DNA of 64,000 nt from Flavobacterium ajazii (GCF_010614725.1 NZ_JAAEHL010000003.1:248001-312000); one strand, 5' to 3'; numbered from the stretch's first letter, positions 53,356 to 62,043 are shown. Translations and numbers: made by a program. The notes: generated from the letters alone by a model not told the origin.

Positions 53356-54936
53356 TTATAAAATATAATCTGTATTGATGAAATTAGACTCTTTACTGTT
53401 TAATAACTCCTGAAGGATTTCATTATTATAATCAATATCTTTTGAAGCAACAAACGTACGGATTGAGAATGAACGTAATGCATCCGGAATACTCAAAGTT
53501 CCTACTGCAGAATCCTTACGCCCTGTGAACGGGAATGCATCCGGACCTCTCTGACAAGAACTGTTCAGGTTTACCCTGCACACTAAATTTACCAAAGCAT
53601 CGATAAGCGGAGCCAGCGTTTTGATGTTTTTTCCAAACAAACTTACCTGCTGTCCGTAATTTGATTCTGCCATATCTTCAAGAGGTTCATTGATATCTTT
53701 GAAAGAAATGATTGGAACTACTGGCCCAAACTGCTCTTCATGATACACTCTCATCTCTTTATTTACAGGGAATAAAACCGAAGGAAAAATATAATTTTCA
53801 GTATGTTTTCCTCCTTTTTCATTCAATATTTTTGCTCCTTTTGCTTTAGCATCATCGATTAACCCCTGAATGTAAGCCGGTTTTTCTGGTTCAGGAAGCG
53901 GAGTTAAAGAAGCTCCTTTTTCCCAAGGATTTCCGAATACCAAAGCATCAACTTTTTCAGAAAAACGTTTATTAAATTCTTCAGCAATTGACTCGTGTAC
54001 ATACAATACTTTTAAAGCCGTACAACGCTGACCATTAAAAGATAATGCACCCGTAATGCATTCCTGAATAGCCAAATCTAAATCGGCATCCGGTAAAATG
54101 ATAGCCGGATTTTTAGCTTCCAGACCTAAAATCAGACGTAATCTGTTTTTGTTTGGATGCTGATCCTGTAAGGCAATTGCAGATTTACTATTTCCGATTA
54201 AAGCCAGTACATCAATTTTTCCTGATTTCATAATTGGAGAAGCGACTTCACGGCCTCTTCCGTAAACGATATTGATAACCCCTTTTGGAAAACTGCTTCT
54301 AAATGCTTCCAATAATGGTGTAATACAAAGAACTCCATGTTTTGCAGGTTTAAAGATTACAGCATTCCCCATAATCAACGCAGGAATCAGTAATGAGAAA
54401 GTTTCGTTAAGAGGATAGTTATATGGACCTAAACACAATACAACTCCAAGAGGTCCACGGCGAATCATGGCATGTACTCCCTGAACTTTAGAAAAATGCG
54501 AACTGCGTCTGTTTAATTCTTTATAACTATCAATAGTATCCTGAATATATTCAACTGTTCTGTCAAATTCTTTCTGTGAGTCACCAAGGTTTTTTCCAAT
54601 TTCCCACATCAAAAGTTTAACCACCTCTTCGCGGGTTTCTTTCATCTGTTTTACGAAATTTTCCATGCATTTGATACGGTCAATCACTTTCATGGTTGGC
54701 CATAATCCCTGTCCCTTGTTATAAGCGGCAGTAGCAGCTTCAACAACCTCAGCGGCTTCTTTTTCTGCCATAAACGGAATAGATCCTAATAATGTCGGTG
54801 CATATTTCTCTGTAGATGATATCGTAGAAAAAACAGGTGTAGTTTGTCCTGTCCATTTTTTTAATTCCCCGTTTACAAGATATGTATCTTGGTTTACAAG
54901 GGTTTTAATTTGATACTCCTCTGGTATAAAACTCAT
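53356..54936 (-). CDS. gapN: NADP-dependent glyceraldehyde-3-phosphate dehydrogenase-like aldehyde dehydrogenase
   Basis: A 526-residue aldehyde dehydrogenase. Motifs: [31 protein letters not shown] (cofactor lysine), [27 protein letters not shown] with the general base Glu, [15 protein letters not shown] with the nucleophilic Cys, and [11 protein letters not shown]. The length and GQRCTA context match the non-phosphorylating GapN type common in Bacteroidetes, which makes NADPH from glyceraldehyde-3-phosphate. Broader aldehyde specificity cannot be excluded. It is monocistronic, closed by a good terminator. Confidence 0.85.
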   Translation of the reverse strand: MSFIPEEYQIKTLVNQDTYLVNGELKKWTGQTTPVFSTISSTEKYAPTLLGSIPFMAEKEAAEVVEAATAAYNKGQGLWPTMKVIDRIKCMENFVKQMKETREEVVKLLMWEIGKNLGDSQKEFDRTVEYIQDTIDSYKELNRRSSHFSKVQGVHAMIRRGPLGVVLCLGPYNYPLNETFSLLIPALIMGNAVIFKPAKHGVLCITPLLEAFRSSFPKGVINIVYGRGREVASPIMKSGKIDVLALIGNSKSAIALQDQHPNKNRLRLILGLEAKNPAIILPDADLDLAIQECITGALSFNGQRCTALKVLYVHESIAEEFNKRFSEKVDALVFGNPWEKGASLTPLPEPEKPAYIQGLIDDAKAKGAKILNEKGGKHTENYIFPSVLFPVNKEMRVYHEEQFGPVVPIISFKDINEPLEDMAESNYGQQVSLFGKNIKTLAPLIDALVNLVCRVNLNSSCQRGPDAFPFTGRKDSAVGTLSIPDALRSFSIRTFVASKDIDYNNEILQELLNSKESNFINTDYIL

Positions 54937-54974
54937 AATCTGGTAATTTTAAGTTGGTTATTTAATAGTTTTAA

Positions 54975-55001
54975 AAGAAAAAGAGGCTTTTGCGCCTCTT
55001 T
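54975..55001 (-). terminator. terminator of the rhodanese gene
   Basis: AAAGAGGC (54980-54987) pairs with GCCTCTTT (54994-55001) around a 6-nt loop; on the minus strand a T-rich run follows. It separates the rhodanese gene from gapN. Confidence 0.85.
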
Positions 55002-55007
55002 CACTTT

Positions 55008-55319
55008 TTATGGGTTTACGGTTTCGCCTTCCCAGTCCAGAATTCCACCAAGCAGATTATAGGCGTTTTCAAAACCTAATTCATTCATAATCTGACATGC
55101 TTTTGCACTTCTTGCTCCTGAGCGGCAATACACATAGTAATTTTTATTTTTATCTAATTCCTCTATTTCATAAATAAAAGCCTGGCCTTTATTGATGTCA
55201 ATGTTCACAGCGTTTTCAATATAGCCGTCGTTAAACTCGTCTTCAGTTCTTACGTCAAGTATAACTGCATTTTCGTCAGCGCCTAATTGTGCAACCCAAT
55301 CTTCTTGTGATAAATTCAT
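55008..55319 (-). CDS. single-domain rhodanese-like sulfurtransferase
   Basis: A 103-residue protein equal to one rhodanese domain. It shows ILDVRTEDEFNDGYIENAVNI and the active-site loop YVYCRSGARS with nucleophilic Cys65. The CRSGAR loop is of the size used by thiosulfate or persulfide sulfurtransferases such as GlpE or PspE. It has no signal peptide, so it is cytoplasmic. It is divergent from a Crp/Fnr regulator and near a TauE/SafE exporter, which suggests a role in sulfane-sulfur handling. That is inferred. Confidence 0.9.
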   Translation of the reverse strand: MNLSQEDWVAQLGADENAVILDVRTEDEFNDGYIENAVNIDINKGQAFIYEIEELDKNKNYYVYCRSGARSAKACQIMNELGFENAYNLLGGILDWEGETVNP

Positions 55320-55697
55320 AGCATTGTGTTTTTTGTAAAATTAAAAGTTTTTACTAAATAAAATACGTACAAAATACGATTTCGATTATTATTCACAGAA
55401 AACGTTTTAGAATAAGTATTATAATTAGTGTTTTACAAATTTACTCACTATTTTCAAAAAAACATATTGGAATATCGATAGAAAATAGGATTTTTTCATT
55501 TTAGGATTTCTTATCTTAAAAATAGTTTTCTGACAATTTATACCATTCTAATCTGTTATCTTTGCAAACAATTATAAATTTTAGTTTGTTTTTGATAAAA
55601 TCTGTAACAACAAAACATTAAGATTTTATTTTACAGCAGGAATACAAAACGAAAATTTAATGAGTAAAACAGTATCATTTATTTTTAAATATCACCC
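55320..55697. other. 378-bp divergent intergenic region (rhodanese / Crp-Fnr)
   Basis: AT-rich, with no gene. A plus-strand minus-7 box TATCTTTG lies at 55557-55564, leaving a 5' leader of about 125 nt before the Crp/Fnr start. A 17-codon ORF (55660-55713) overlaps that start, but nothing supports its translation. No symmetrical CRP-like site was recognised by eye. Confidence 0.45.
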
Positions 55698-56333
55698 ATG
55701 CAGCCTTCATTAAAAACCCTTTTTCCAAATTTCTCAACCGAACTGATTGCTACTATTGAAGAAAACGGCAGTGCACAAGATTTTAAGGCCGGAACTGTTT
55801 TAATGCGAACCGGGCAGTATATTAAAAATACCGTTTTAATTACCAAAGGAAAAATCAAAATCTACCGCGAGGGCGAAGATGGCGGAGAGTTTTTAATGTA
55901 TTATTTACAGCCGGGACAGGCCTGCGCCATTTCGATGATTTGTACCGCAAAAAGCGAAAAAAGCCAGATTATGGCCAAAGTAGTCGAAGATGTTTCGGTC
56001 ATGATGATTCCACTACAGATGATGGACAAATGGATGATGGAACACCGCTCCTGGTACGAATTTGTAATTGAAACCTACAGAAGCCGTTTTGAAGAAGTTC
56101 TGGAAGTCGTTGACAACATCGCTTTCCGTTCTATGGATGAACGTTTGGAGTTTTACCTAAAAAGACATTCTGATTCCTGTGGCTGCTCTGAAGTTAACCT
56201 TTCACATCAGGAAATCGCAACTGAACTCAACACTTCCAGGGAAGTTGTTTCGAGATTATTAAAAAAAATGGAACAAAGAGGACTGGTTAAATTGAACCGT
56301 AACCAGATTGAACTGCTAAAATTTAACCATTAA
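55698..56333 (+). CDS. Crp/Fnr-family transcriptional regulator
   Basis: A 211-residue regulator. The cyclic-nucleotide-binding-type beta-roll spans about 10-125 (GTVLMRTGQYIKNTVLITKG). The HTH of the Crp family follows near 160-200, with SHQEIATELNTSREVVSRLLKKMEQRGLV. There is no N-terminal Fnr four-cysteine cluster, although a CGC motif occurs before the HTH (HSDSCGCSEVNL), where vicinal cysteines could in principle sense thiols or persulfides. Genes beside it (rhodanese, TauE/SafE) fit a sulfur-related regulon, which is inferred. Confidence 0.9.
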   Translation: MQPSLKTLFPNFSTELIATIEENGSAQDFKAGTVLMRTGQYIKNTVLITKGKIKIYREGEDGGEFLMYYLQPGQACAISMICTAKSEKSQIMAKVVEDVSVMMIPLQMMDKWMMEHRSWYEFVIETYRSRFEEVLEVVDNIAFRSMDERLEFYLKRHSDSCGCSEVNLSHQEIATELNTSREVVSRLLKKMEQRGLVKLNRNQIELLKFNH

Positions 56334-56443
56334 GAAATTTAGCTTTACTTCAATAAATATTAGACTTAAAAAGTTTAAGAAATATTAAGAATTCGGCTTA
56401 ACTTTTCTCAACTTAATAAATTAATGATTAATTTTTAGTACGG

Positions 56444-56603
56444 CTTAATTATCTTTAGCTACCAAAAACACAAAGTTAGACTTAATCATCTTAATATCTT
56501 AATATCTTAATGGTAAATATTATACGTTTTTACTACTTAATTATCTTTAGCTACTTAAAAACACAAAGTTAGACTTAATCATCTTAATGCCTTAATAGTA
56601 AAA
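56444..56603. repeat. imperfect direct repeat (about 70 bp, two copies)
   Basis: Copy 1 (56444-56516) and copy 2 (56536-56603) share CTTAATTATCTTTAGCTAC, ACACAAAGTTAGACTTAATC and ATCTTAAT in the same order; copy 1 has an extra ATATCTTA unit. Both are part of a 341-bp spacer (56334-56674) rich in CTTAAT motifs, with no gene inside. Noncoding repeat; function unknown. Confidence 0.7.
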
Positions 56604-56650
56604 TTAAACCTTCTGTGATAAATGTTACTGTAGATTTCTAATTTACCAAC

Positions 56651-56658
56651 CACCTTTG
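56651..56658 (+). promoter_or_regulatory. minus-7-like box upstream of the TauE/SafE gene (CACCTTTG)
   Basis: CACCTTTG matches TAnnTTTG except for the first base, 16 bp before the start codon at 56675. Another ATG at 56670 is out of frame. Confidence 0.4.
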
Positions 56659-56674
56659 CATCAAAACAAATGCA

Positions 56675-57466
56675 ATGGAATATCTGGGTTATTTTGCCTC
56701 AATCATTATCGGAATTTCACTGGGCTTAATTGGCGGTGGCGGATCGATTTTGACTATTCCGATCTTAGTTTATTTGTTTAAGGTAAATCCGGATCAGGCG
56801 ACTTCATACTCCTTATTTATCGTTGGACTGACCGCCTTATTTGGCAGTTACAATCATTACAAAATGGGTAACCTGAAACTCAAATCGGCTTTGTATTTTG
56901 CGATTCCGTCTGTGGTTTCAATTCTGATTATCCGTGAAGTTATTTTTCCTCAAATTGCAGCTACTTTATTTTGCATAGCCTCTTATTCAGTTTCAAAAGA
57001 CTTTCTGATTATGATTGTTTTTTCAATATTAATGATTACGGCGGCGATTTCGATGATTAAAAAAGAACAGCCCGAAATAAAAAATGCCGAAACCAATTAC
57101 CTGCAATTAAGCCTGATAGGTTTTGTAGTCGGAATTGTAACCGGATTCCTTGGTGCCGGTGGAGGATTCCTTATTATTCCGGCCTTGTTGTTTTTTGCCA
57201 ATTTACCTATGAAACAGGCCGTTGGAACCTCATTATTGATAATCACAATAAATTCATCAATAGGTTTTGGAGGCGATTTATACATCGGAACACCTATAAA
57301 TTATTCTTTTTTATTAAGCGTTTCAGCCATGGCACTCCTCGGAATGTTAATCGGAAGCCAGCTTTCTAAAAAAATTGACGGAGCAAAACTAAAACCCCTT
57401 TTTGGATGGTTTGTACTCATAATGGGTTTTTATATTATCACAAAAGAAGTTTTCTTTAACGTTTAA
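56675..57466 (+). CDS. TauE/SafE-family (TSUP) permease, probable sulfite/sulfonate exporter
   Basis: A 263-residue integral membrane protein with about eight hydrophobic segments. Its two halves each carry the glycine-rich TSUP motif: GISLGLIGGGGSILTIPIL near residue 16 and GIVTGFLGAGGGFLIIPALL near 153, an internal duplication typical of the family. TSUP proteins move sulfite, sulfoacetate or other organosulfur anions. The position after a Crp/Fnr gene and near a rhodanese gene supports a sulfur role. It is closed by its own terminator. Confidence 0.88.
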   Translation: MEYLGYFASIIIGISLGLIGGGGSILTIPILVYLFKVNPDQATSYSLFIVGLTALFGSYNHYKMGNLKLKSALYFAIPSVVSILIIREVIFPQIAATLFCIASYSVSKDFLIMIVFSILMITAAISMIKKEQPEIKNAETNYLQLSLIGFVVGIVTGFLGAGGGFLIIPALLFFANLPMKQAVGTSLLIITINSSIGFGGDLYIGTPINYSFLLSVSAMALLGMLIGSQLSKKIDGAKLKPLFGWFVLIMGFYIITKEVFFNV

Positions 57467-57471
57467 AGTTT

Positions 57472-57505
57472 TGTGCAGTTTAGTAAGCCTGCACAGCTTT
57501 TTTTT
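57472..57505 (+). terminator. terminator of the TauE/SafE gene
   Basis: TGTGCAG (57472-57478) pairs with CTGCACA (57489-57495); GC and a run of nine or more T follow. Confidence 0.88.
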
Positions 57506-57540
57506 TAATTATTTTGAATTTAGTTGTACTTGTAAAGTAG

Positions 57541-57570
57541 TCTTTGCCAAAATTTAAACTTTGGCAAAGA
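57541..57570. repeat. perfect 11-bp hairpin of unknown role
   Basis: TCTTTGCCAAA (57541-57551) and TTTGGCAAAGA (57560-57570) are perfect inverted repeats with an 8-nt spacer. They lie between the terminators of two convergent genes, and neither strand shows a T run after them. Confidence 0.55.
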
Positions 57571-57649
57571 TGAAACTAAAACCATCTTTTCTATTCCAAG
57601 ACAGCATACAATAAAAGAATCCAGGGCTTTATTTCACAAATCTGGACAA

Positions 57650-57677
57650 AAAAATAGCCCAAAAATGAATTTTGGGC
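57650..57677 (-). terminator. terminator of the XRE regulator gene
   Basis: GCCCAAAA (57657-57664) pairs with TTTTGGGC (57670-57677). On the minus strand TATTTTTTTG follows. Confidence 0.85.
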
Positions 57678-57709
57678 CAAAAACAGGACGCATTGTCAAT
57701 AGAGTCATT

Positions 57710-58096
57710 TCAGATTTCCCCATATTTTTCTTTATAACGCCCAAGTTCAATTTCTGTCCTGTTTAAAAGTTTTTCTAATAATCTGATTTTGTCTTCATAA
57801 AGTTCTTTCAACGTAGAAGTATTTTCTGTATTTATCAAAATACTTCCATTGTTATTTCCGGTGATTCTATTAAAACTATTAAAATATCGGTCGTAATCAA
57901 AACTGATAATATCTTCAACACTCACATCCAGAATTCTTCCTATTTCGACCAGTTTTTCATAACTCAAAGACGTTTTTCCTTTTTCTATTTTACTATAACC
58001 GGCCTGAGTTACGCCTAGTTTTTCTGCCATATATTCCTGAGTGTAATTTTTTAACTCTCTAATGTTTTTGATTTTGTTTTTAATTGTTGTGGCCAT
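57710..58096 (-). CDS. XRE-family helix-turn-helix regulator
   Basis: A 128-residue protein. The N-terminal HTH (residues 5-65) reads LKNYTQEYMAEKLGVTQAGYSKIEKGKTSLSYEKLVEIGRIL, the standard Cro/C1 form. The C-terminal 45 residues are a predicted coiled coil (TSTLKELYEDKIRLLEKLLNRTE), likely for dimerisation. Its targets are unknown. An 8-bp inverted repeat pair (AGGTATAG/CTATACCT) lies 20 bp upstream of its start codon and may be its own operator. Confidence 0.88.
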   Translation of the reverse strand: MATTIKNKIKNIRELKNYTQEYMAEKLGVTQAGYSKIEKGKTSLSYEKLVEIGRILDVSVEDIISFDYDRYFNSFNRITGNNNGSILINTENTSTLKELYEDKIRLLEKLLNRTEIELGRYKEKYGEI

Positions 58097-58115
58097 ATTT
58101 TTTCAATTTGGGGTC

Positions 58116-58168
58116 AGGTATAGCTAAAACAGCCCGCTATTAATTTTTTTAACAGCATAACTATACCT
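58116..58168. promoter_or_regulatory. inverted repeat upstream of the XRE gene
   Basis: AGGTATAG (58116-58123) and CTATACCT (58161-58168) are perfect inverted copies 37 bp apart, bracketing the region where the minus-strand promoter should lie. Spaced operator halves are plausible but unproven. Confidence 0.4.
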
Positions 58169-58223
58169 TATTTAGGGTATTCTAAAACTGCATCATTGTA
58201 AGGAATAGTAACGCAGTATTTCA

Positions 58224-58313
58224 TTATTTTTTTCTGCTGGTAATAAAATAACCATACATCAAAGCTGCCATTATGAAAACTAAATCATAATGGGAAATTC
58301 CGAATAAATACAT
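58224..58313 (-). CDS. possible 29-residue single-span membrane protein
   Basis: A short ORF starting 15 bp after the stop of the upstream membrane-protein gene on the same strand. The product (MYLFGISHYDLVFIMAALMY and a short remainder) is one hydrophobic helix, SHYDLVFIMAALMYGYFITS, followed by a positive RKK end, as in known small inner-membrane proteins. Spacing suggests translation from the same mRNA. Without conservation data it remains a candidate. Confidence 0.4.
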   Translation of the reverse strand: MYLFGISHYDLVFIMAALMYGYFITSRKK

Positions 58314-58327
58314 CTTTGATTTTTTAT

Positions 58328-58732
58328 TTAAGCAGTCTTTTTTATATTTCTTTCAAACTGAAGATCCAGATAACGATCTATCTGTTTGCCTATCAGGAGA
58401 CGGTCTTTTGATGCAATTTTAATTCTTATTTCTTTTCTGTAAATATCTTTTACAAATACGAAATATGCAAATTCTGAAGGGTTATCAAATCTTGCGATTA
58501 TAATAAAAACGTAGCATAAAAGTGTCGGAATGATATAGTATAGATCCACTATATCTGTGAAAATCATACAATAATAAGCAACGATGGTTACGGCAATAAA
58601 GGCACCGTTTTCAAGAAAATATTTTTTCTTTTTTTTGAGCAGTCCGAGTTCTTGAATTTCATCAAAATGGTACTGCCAGTTTTTAGATTTGTAGTGAAAT
58701 TTAATTGTGTCGGTAAAAATAGTAATGAACAT
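58328..58732 (-). CDS. hypothetical membrane protein
   Basis: A 134-residue protein not recognised by family. An N-terminal soluble strand-rich stretch (TDTIKFHYKSKNWQYHFDEIQELGLLKKKK) is followed by two adjacent membrane helices (GAFIAVTIVAYYCMIFTDIVDLYYIIPTLLCY region) and a C-terminal cytoplasmic tail (EIRIKIASKDRLLIGKQIDRYLDLQFERN). The layout is that of a PH-like or bPH domain split by a membrane hairpin. This is a guess. It is unlinked to neighbours of known role. Confidence 0.65.
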   Translation of the reverse strand: MFITIFTDTIKFHYKSKNWQYHFDEIQELGLLKKKKKYFLENGAFIAVTIVAYYCMIFTDIVDLYYIIPTLLCYVFIIIARFDNPSEFAYFVFVKDIYRKEIRIKIASKDRLLIGKQIDRYLDLQFERNIKKTA

Positions 58733-58937
58733 AATAATAAGAAAATAAAGGTTTGCGTAAAAATCTTCCTTCAGGAATCTTCAGGAAAAAATTCTTAGAT
58801 ACGCAATATTAAGCATTAACTTCTTTTTTTTCTTACAACTCAAATTATAGAATATAACTGACAGTTGTAATTAAATCCTTAGAAAAAATACTGATGCAAA
58901 TCACCTATACTTTTTTACTAAAATAGAGAATATTCTT

Positions 58938-59108
58938 TTGGGCGTTTCCTATCCCGATAGCTATCGGGAGGCTATCCGCTAAATTCCCAATTAACAAAAA
59001 CTACGGCTGAAAAAGCCTTGTTTTTCTAAATTGGGAAATACCGCTACAAACGAAGTTTACTGAACTCCGATGAAAAATAAAATCATTGTGAAGTAATCCC
59101 TAACGCAA
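58938..59108. repeat. intergenic REP-like element with palindrome and long hairpin
   Basis: This structured element fills a 435-bp gene-free spacer (58733-59167). Near its left end is TTGGGCGTT, then the perfect 18-bp palindrome TCCCGATAGCTATCGGGA (58952-58969) and GGCTATCCGCT. Next comes a 54-nt hairpin with outer arms TTCCCAATT/AATTGGGAA (58984-58992, 59029-59037) and inner arms GGCT/AGCC. The right end TCCCTAACGCAA (59097-59108) is roughly complementary to the left. The GGGCGTT...CTATCCGC and TCCCTAACGC ends resemble intergenic repeats I have seen in flavobacterial genomes, noncoding and possibly transposase-mobilised. Confidence 0.6.
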
Positions 59109-59167
59109 TCTTGGGAAAATTAGAAATTTTGGATTTTATTTAAAACTGAGTTGCATTTTATCAGATA

Positions 59168-59734
59168 TCAATTTTCAATTACAACAGATTTTATTTCCAG
59201 CACAGCTCCTGAAACCGGATTATAATTGACAAAATTGAATTTGCAGAGATTGTGGATATTCAAAAGTTTTCCGTTTGGCAATCCGTCCTGCCTGAAATGG
59301 GTCCATGGAATTTTTATAGTTTTGAATCCATTTGGAGATGCGGGCAAATCAGCTCTTGGATGCGATCCTCCATGCACACAGCCGGTTCCTGTTTCATTTC
59401 CTTCACGTGCCTGCAGTTTAATGGGCTGAGTTGATTTATAAATAATCTTTACAAAACGTGAATTATCGGATAAGTTAGTTGGAGGTCCATCATTTGAAAC
59501 TGATGATGTGATCAGGACATTCAGTTCAATTTCGCCAACAGGATTATCTTTAGCGGTTACCCGAACAACACCTTCTTTTTGTCTGAATGTATTAATTACT
59601 TCAAAATTTTCCTTCAAAGGCCCTGCAATATGCCAAATGTTTGACCGGACTATATCTATATCTGGCTTTAGGATTGTTGTAAAACCTGAGGCTGTAAAAA
59701 AAAATGTAATTACGAAGATTGATTGCCGAATCAT
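59168..59734 (-). CDS. secreted protein with possible carbohydrate-binding-like fold
   Basis: A 188-residue exported protein with signal MIRQSIFVITFFFTASGF. The mature part is beta-strand rich, with VVRVTAKDNPVGEIELNVLITSS and SRFVKIIYKSTQPIKLQAREGNE, and ends FKTIKIPWTHFRQDG followed by VLEIKSVVIE. The closing pattern (trailing FxxIxIP and a final LEIxSVxIE strand) resembles galactose-binding/CBM-type modules. No catalytic motif is visible, and the family is uncertain. It lies 69 bp beyond the restriction endonuclease gene on the same strand. Confidence 0.65.
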   Translation of the reverse strand: MIRQSIFVITFFFTASGFTTILKPDIDIVRSNIWHIAGPLKENFEVINTFRQKEGVVRVTAKDNPVGEIELNVLITSSVSNDGPPTNLSDNSRFVKIIYKSTQPIKLQAREGNETGTGCVHGGSHPRADLPASPNGFKTIKIPWTHFRQDGLPNGKLLNIHNLCKFNFVNYNPVSGAVLEIKSVVIEN

Positions 59735-59803
59735 AAAGAATAACTTTTTGTTAATCTAAAAACATTTGTTTATTCCGATTAATAAAGACTATCAAAATCT
59801 TAC

Positions 59804-60880
59804 TTAATTCAAAATTGGTTCCATATAACAATCCAAAAATTCTTCGCTAATTCCTTTTATTTTTCTTCTTTGACAAAGAGCATAAAGTTCTTCAACAGCA
59901 GAATATGGAAAATATCTAGTATCTAAATCTTTGAATTGTGGTTTATTTGCTTCTTTAATAACTTTATCTCTGTCTTCATCAGGAGCAACAATTACATAGC
60001 GAGTTGGGAATGGAGGAAATTTATCTTTGAAATTTTTCATTCTACTTAAGCCACTTATGACACCTGTAGATTGTTCAATTTCCATAACAGCAGGCATAAG
60101 TTTACCATTCTTAAACCAAATACAATCAATTAAAAGTGCCGCTTGAATAGCATCACTATATGCTGACATTAACTTTTCATCTTTCAATGAAGATATAACT
60201 CCATCATATTCACCAATCTTTTTATTTTGATAAAGTATTCCCTTATCATTTTGAGCAATCCAAGTTCTAAAGTTTAACTGATGACCAATAAAATATAAAG
60301 CAATTTGGATTTGAGCATGCCTACGTTGTATCTCTATATCAAGTTCTTGTTTTTCTATTGTGTCAGTTAAAACTAATGAGTCATAAAAAGCGTCCAAAGC
60401 TGGCATTTCAGAAATAACAATTTCTGTATCAATTTTTTCTATAATTCCAATTCTATGAGGTGTGTCTGGTTTCCATATTAAATGTTTATGACCATGTTTT
60501 ATAGAAGTAAAACCCGCTTTATTTTCAATTCTACCTGGGTAACAAAAATAAAATTCGGGAGTATAAGCTAATAAAGCTTCCAATACACTTCGTGTATTAT
60601 AGCTACCTCCTAGTACTCTATCCAAATTTATCGGTTGGTTTTTATGAAATGAATTAGCAACTCTCCAAATCATTTCTGAAGATATCGTTTCAACTTTTGC
60701 GTTAGCTTCAGTTCCACCCTTTGAAGTATCCCACCTTTTTATTCTAATTGGCCCTTCAGGTAAATCAACACTGTCAATTTTAATTATTCCTCTTGTTTTA
60801 GGATTTACATAATTGTAAAAGATATTTTTATCAAGTTGGTTAATTGAAGTAACTAAATTACTGGCTGATAACTTCCTCAT
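59804..60880 (-). CDS. type II restriction endonuclease
   Basis: A 358-residue protein overlapping the cytosine methyltransferase gene by 23 bp, the usual tight pairing of a restriction-modification system. The middle region (RRHAQIQIALYFIGHQLNFRTWIAQNDKG) resembles segments of other type II enzymes. A PD-(D/E)xK-like site is suggested by Asp252 (IDCIWF) and Glu267-x-Glu269 (PAVMEIEQSTGVISGLSRM), an E-x-E variant of the last part. The EIEQSTG...RM pattern is common in type II endonucleases paired with Dcm-type methylases. The recognition site cannot be read from the sequence. Confidence 0.82.
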   Translation of the reverse strand: MRKLSASNLVTSINQLDKNIFYNYVNPKTRGIIKIDSVDLPEGPIRIKRWDTSKGGTEANAKVETISSEMIWRVANSFHKNQPINLDRVLGGSYNTRSVLEALLAYTPEFYFCYPGRIENKAGFTSIKHGHKHLIWKPDTPHRIGIIEKIDTEIVISEMPALDAFYDSLVLTDTIEKQELDIEIQRRHAQIQIALYFIGHQLNFRTWIAQNDKGILYQNKKIGEYDGVISSLKDEKLMSAYSDAIQAALLIDCIWFKNGKLMPAVMEIEQSTGVISGLSRMKNFKDKFPPFPTRYVIVAPDEDRDKVIKEANKPQFKDLDTRYFPYSAVEELYALCQRRKIKGISEEFLDCYMEPILN

Positions 60881-62039
60881 GCTTACTGTTTATTTTAGTT
60901 TGTTCTATGAAATTAGAAATCGTTTCAGCTAATCCTTTAGCTGCTAAATAAGGAACACCATTTCCTATCGACTTAAACATATTTGTCAATGAGGTTGATT
61001 CAGGCATCACAAATTTCTTTGGTAATGACTGAATTGCTAGAGCTTCAGCAGCAGAAATTCTTCTTGCTTTGTATGGATGCAAATGAACTTCATTATTTCC
61101 ATAAGCAGCAGTAGGTGAATATCTCCAACGATGTAATCTTTTATATGATTTTTTCAAATCATCACCTTCTTCAATTATCAAAAACTTTGCTAAACCTGCA
61201 CGAGGTTGAAAGTAATGGTTTGCATTAGGATGATTTTCAACATCATTCTTGTTAAACCAATATTCAACGGTTAATTTTCTATCTATTTCTTTAGGACAAT
61301 CTTTTACAGAATCTTGCAGAAAAACTTCTTTCTTTGGCCAATTCTGTGCTAATATCTCAGATGCTGAATGTTTCAAATTACTATTCCAATCAAACGATTT
61401 TAGAATTGGCGAACCATTTACTTGTAATCCTAATTCAGTTAGAACATCTCTTTTAAATCCAATCAAAATAATTCTTTCTCTATCTTGCGGTGCTCCATAT
61501 TCAATTGAATTAATAAGCTTTTCAGTTAGATAATAGCCATTTGAAATAAGCTTTAATTTTATAGAATCAAAAAACTCTCTATGTTTTTTAGTTCTATATA
61601 ATCCTTTAACATTTTCAAAAAGAAAAAAATCTGGAGAGTTTTTTATAATTAACTCAATGTAAGTACCTGACAATTTCCCATTTTCTCCCTTAACTCCTTT
61701 ATTTTTCCCAGCAACTGAAAAGTCTGGACATGGTGGCCCTCCAATGAATCCAACAAAATCATGTGTTTCCTTTGCTGATCTAATACTTTCATTTAAAAAT
61801 TGGGATTTATCATCTTCAAGAAATTTTGTTATATCACAAACATGATGACCATATCTAGGTTGCTTTATTCCCAAATCTTTACGAGAAGATTTATATATTT
61901 CCATAAATGGAGCGTGATACTCATTAACTAAGAGTGTTTCAAAACCTTTTGTCATTTCAAAACCCAAATCAAGAAAACCTGCTCCTGCAAAAAAGGAAAA
62001 AATACCAGTCTTGAATTCTTTTTCTATACTTATATTCAT
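60858..62039 (-). CDS. type II DNA (cytosine-5) methyltransferase
   Basis: A 393-residue C5-methyltransferase with all main motifs in order: I, FSFFAGAGFLDLGFE (14-28); IV, GGPPCPDFS with nucleophile Cys104; VI, FENVKGL (141-147); VIII, QDRERIILIG (185-194); a target-recognition region about 205-320; IX, RRISAAEALAIQSLP; X, SIGNGVP (358-363). It methylates a site that its partner endonuclease would cut. It is the first gene of the pair. Two TAGATTTG boxes upstream (62051-62044 and 62087-62080, minus strand) may be its promoter. If the nearer is used, the mRNA would be leaderless. Confidence 0.94.
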   Translation of the reverse strand: MNISIEKEFKTGIFSFFAGAGFLDLGFEMTKGFETLLVNEYHAPFMEIYKSSRKDLGIKQPRYGHHVCDITKFLEDDKSQFLNESIRSAKETHDFVGFIGGPPCPDFSVAGKNKGVKGENGKLSGTYIELIIKNSPDFFLFENVKGLYRTKKHREFFDSIKLKLISNGYYLTEKLINSIEYGAPQDRERIILIGFKRDVLTELGLQVNGSPILKSFDWNSNLKHSASEILAQNWPKKEVFLQDSVKDCPKEIDRKLTVEYWFNKNDVENHPNANHYFQPRAGLAKFLIIEEGDDLKKSYKRLHRWRYSPTAAYGNNEVHLHPYKARRISAAEALAIQSLPKKFVMPESTSLTNMFKSIGNGVPYLAAKGLAETISNFIEQTKINSKHEEVISQ

Positions 62040-62043
62040 TTTA

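Noticed and set aside
55660..55713. 17-codon ORF overlapping the Crp/Fnr start as a leader peptide
   Set aside because: No terminator or codon run, overlaps the start in another frame, and nothing indicates translation.
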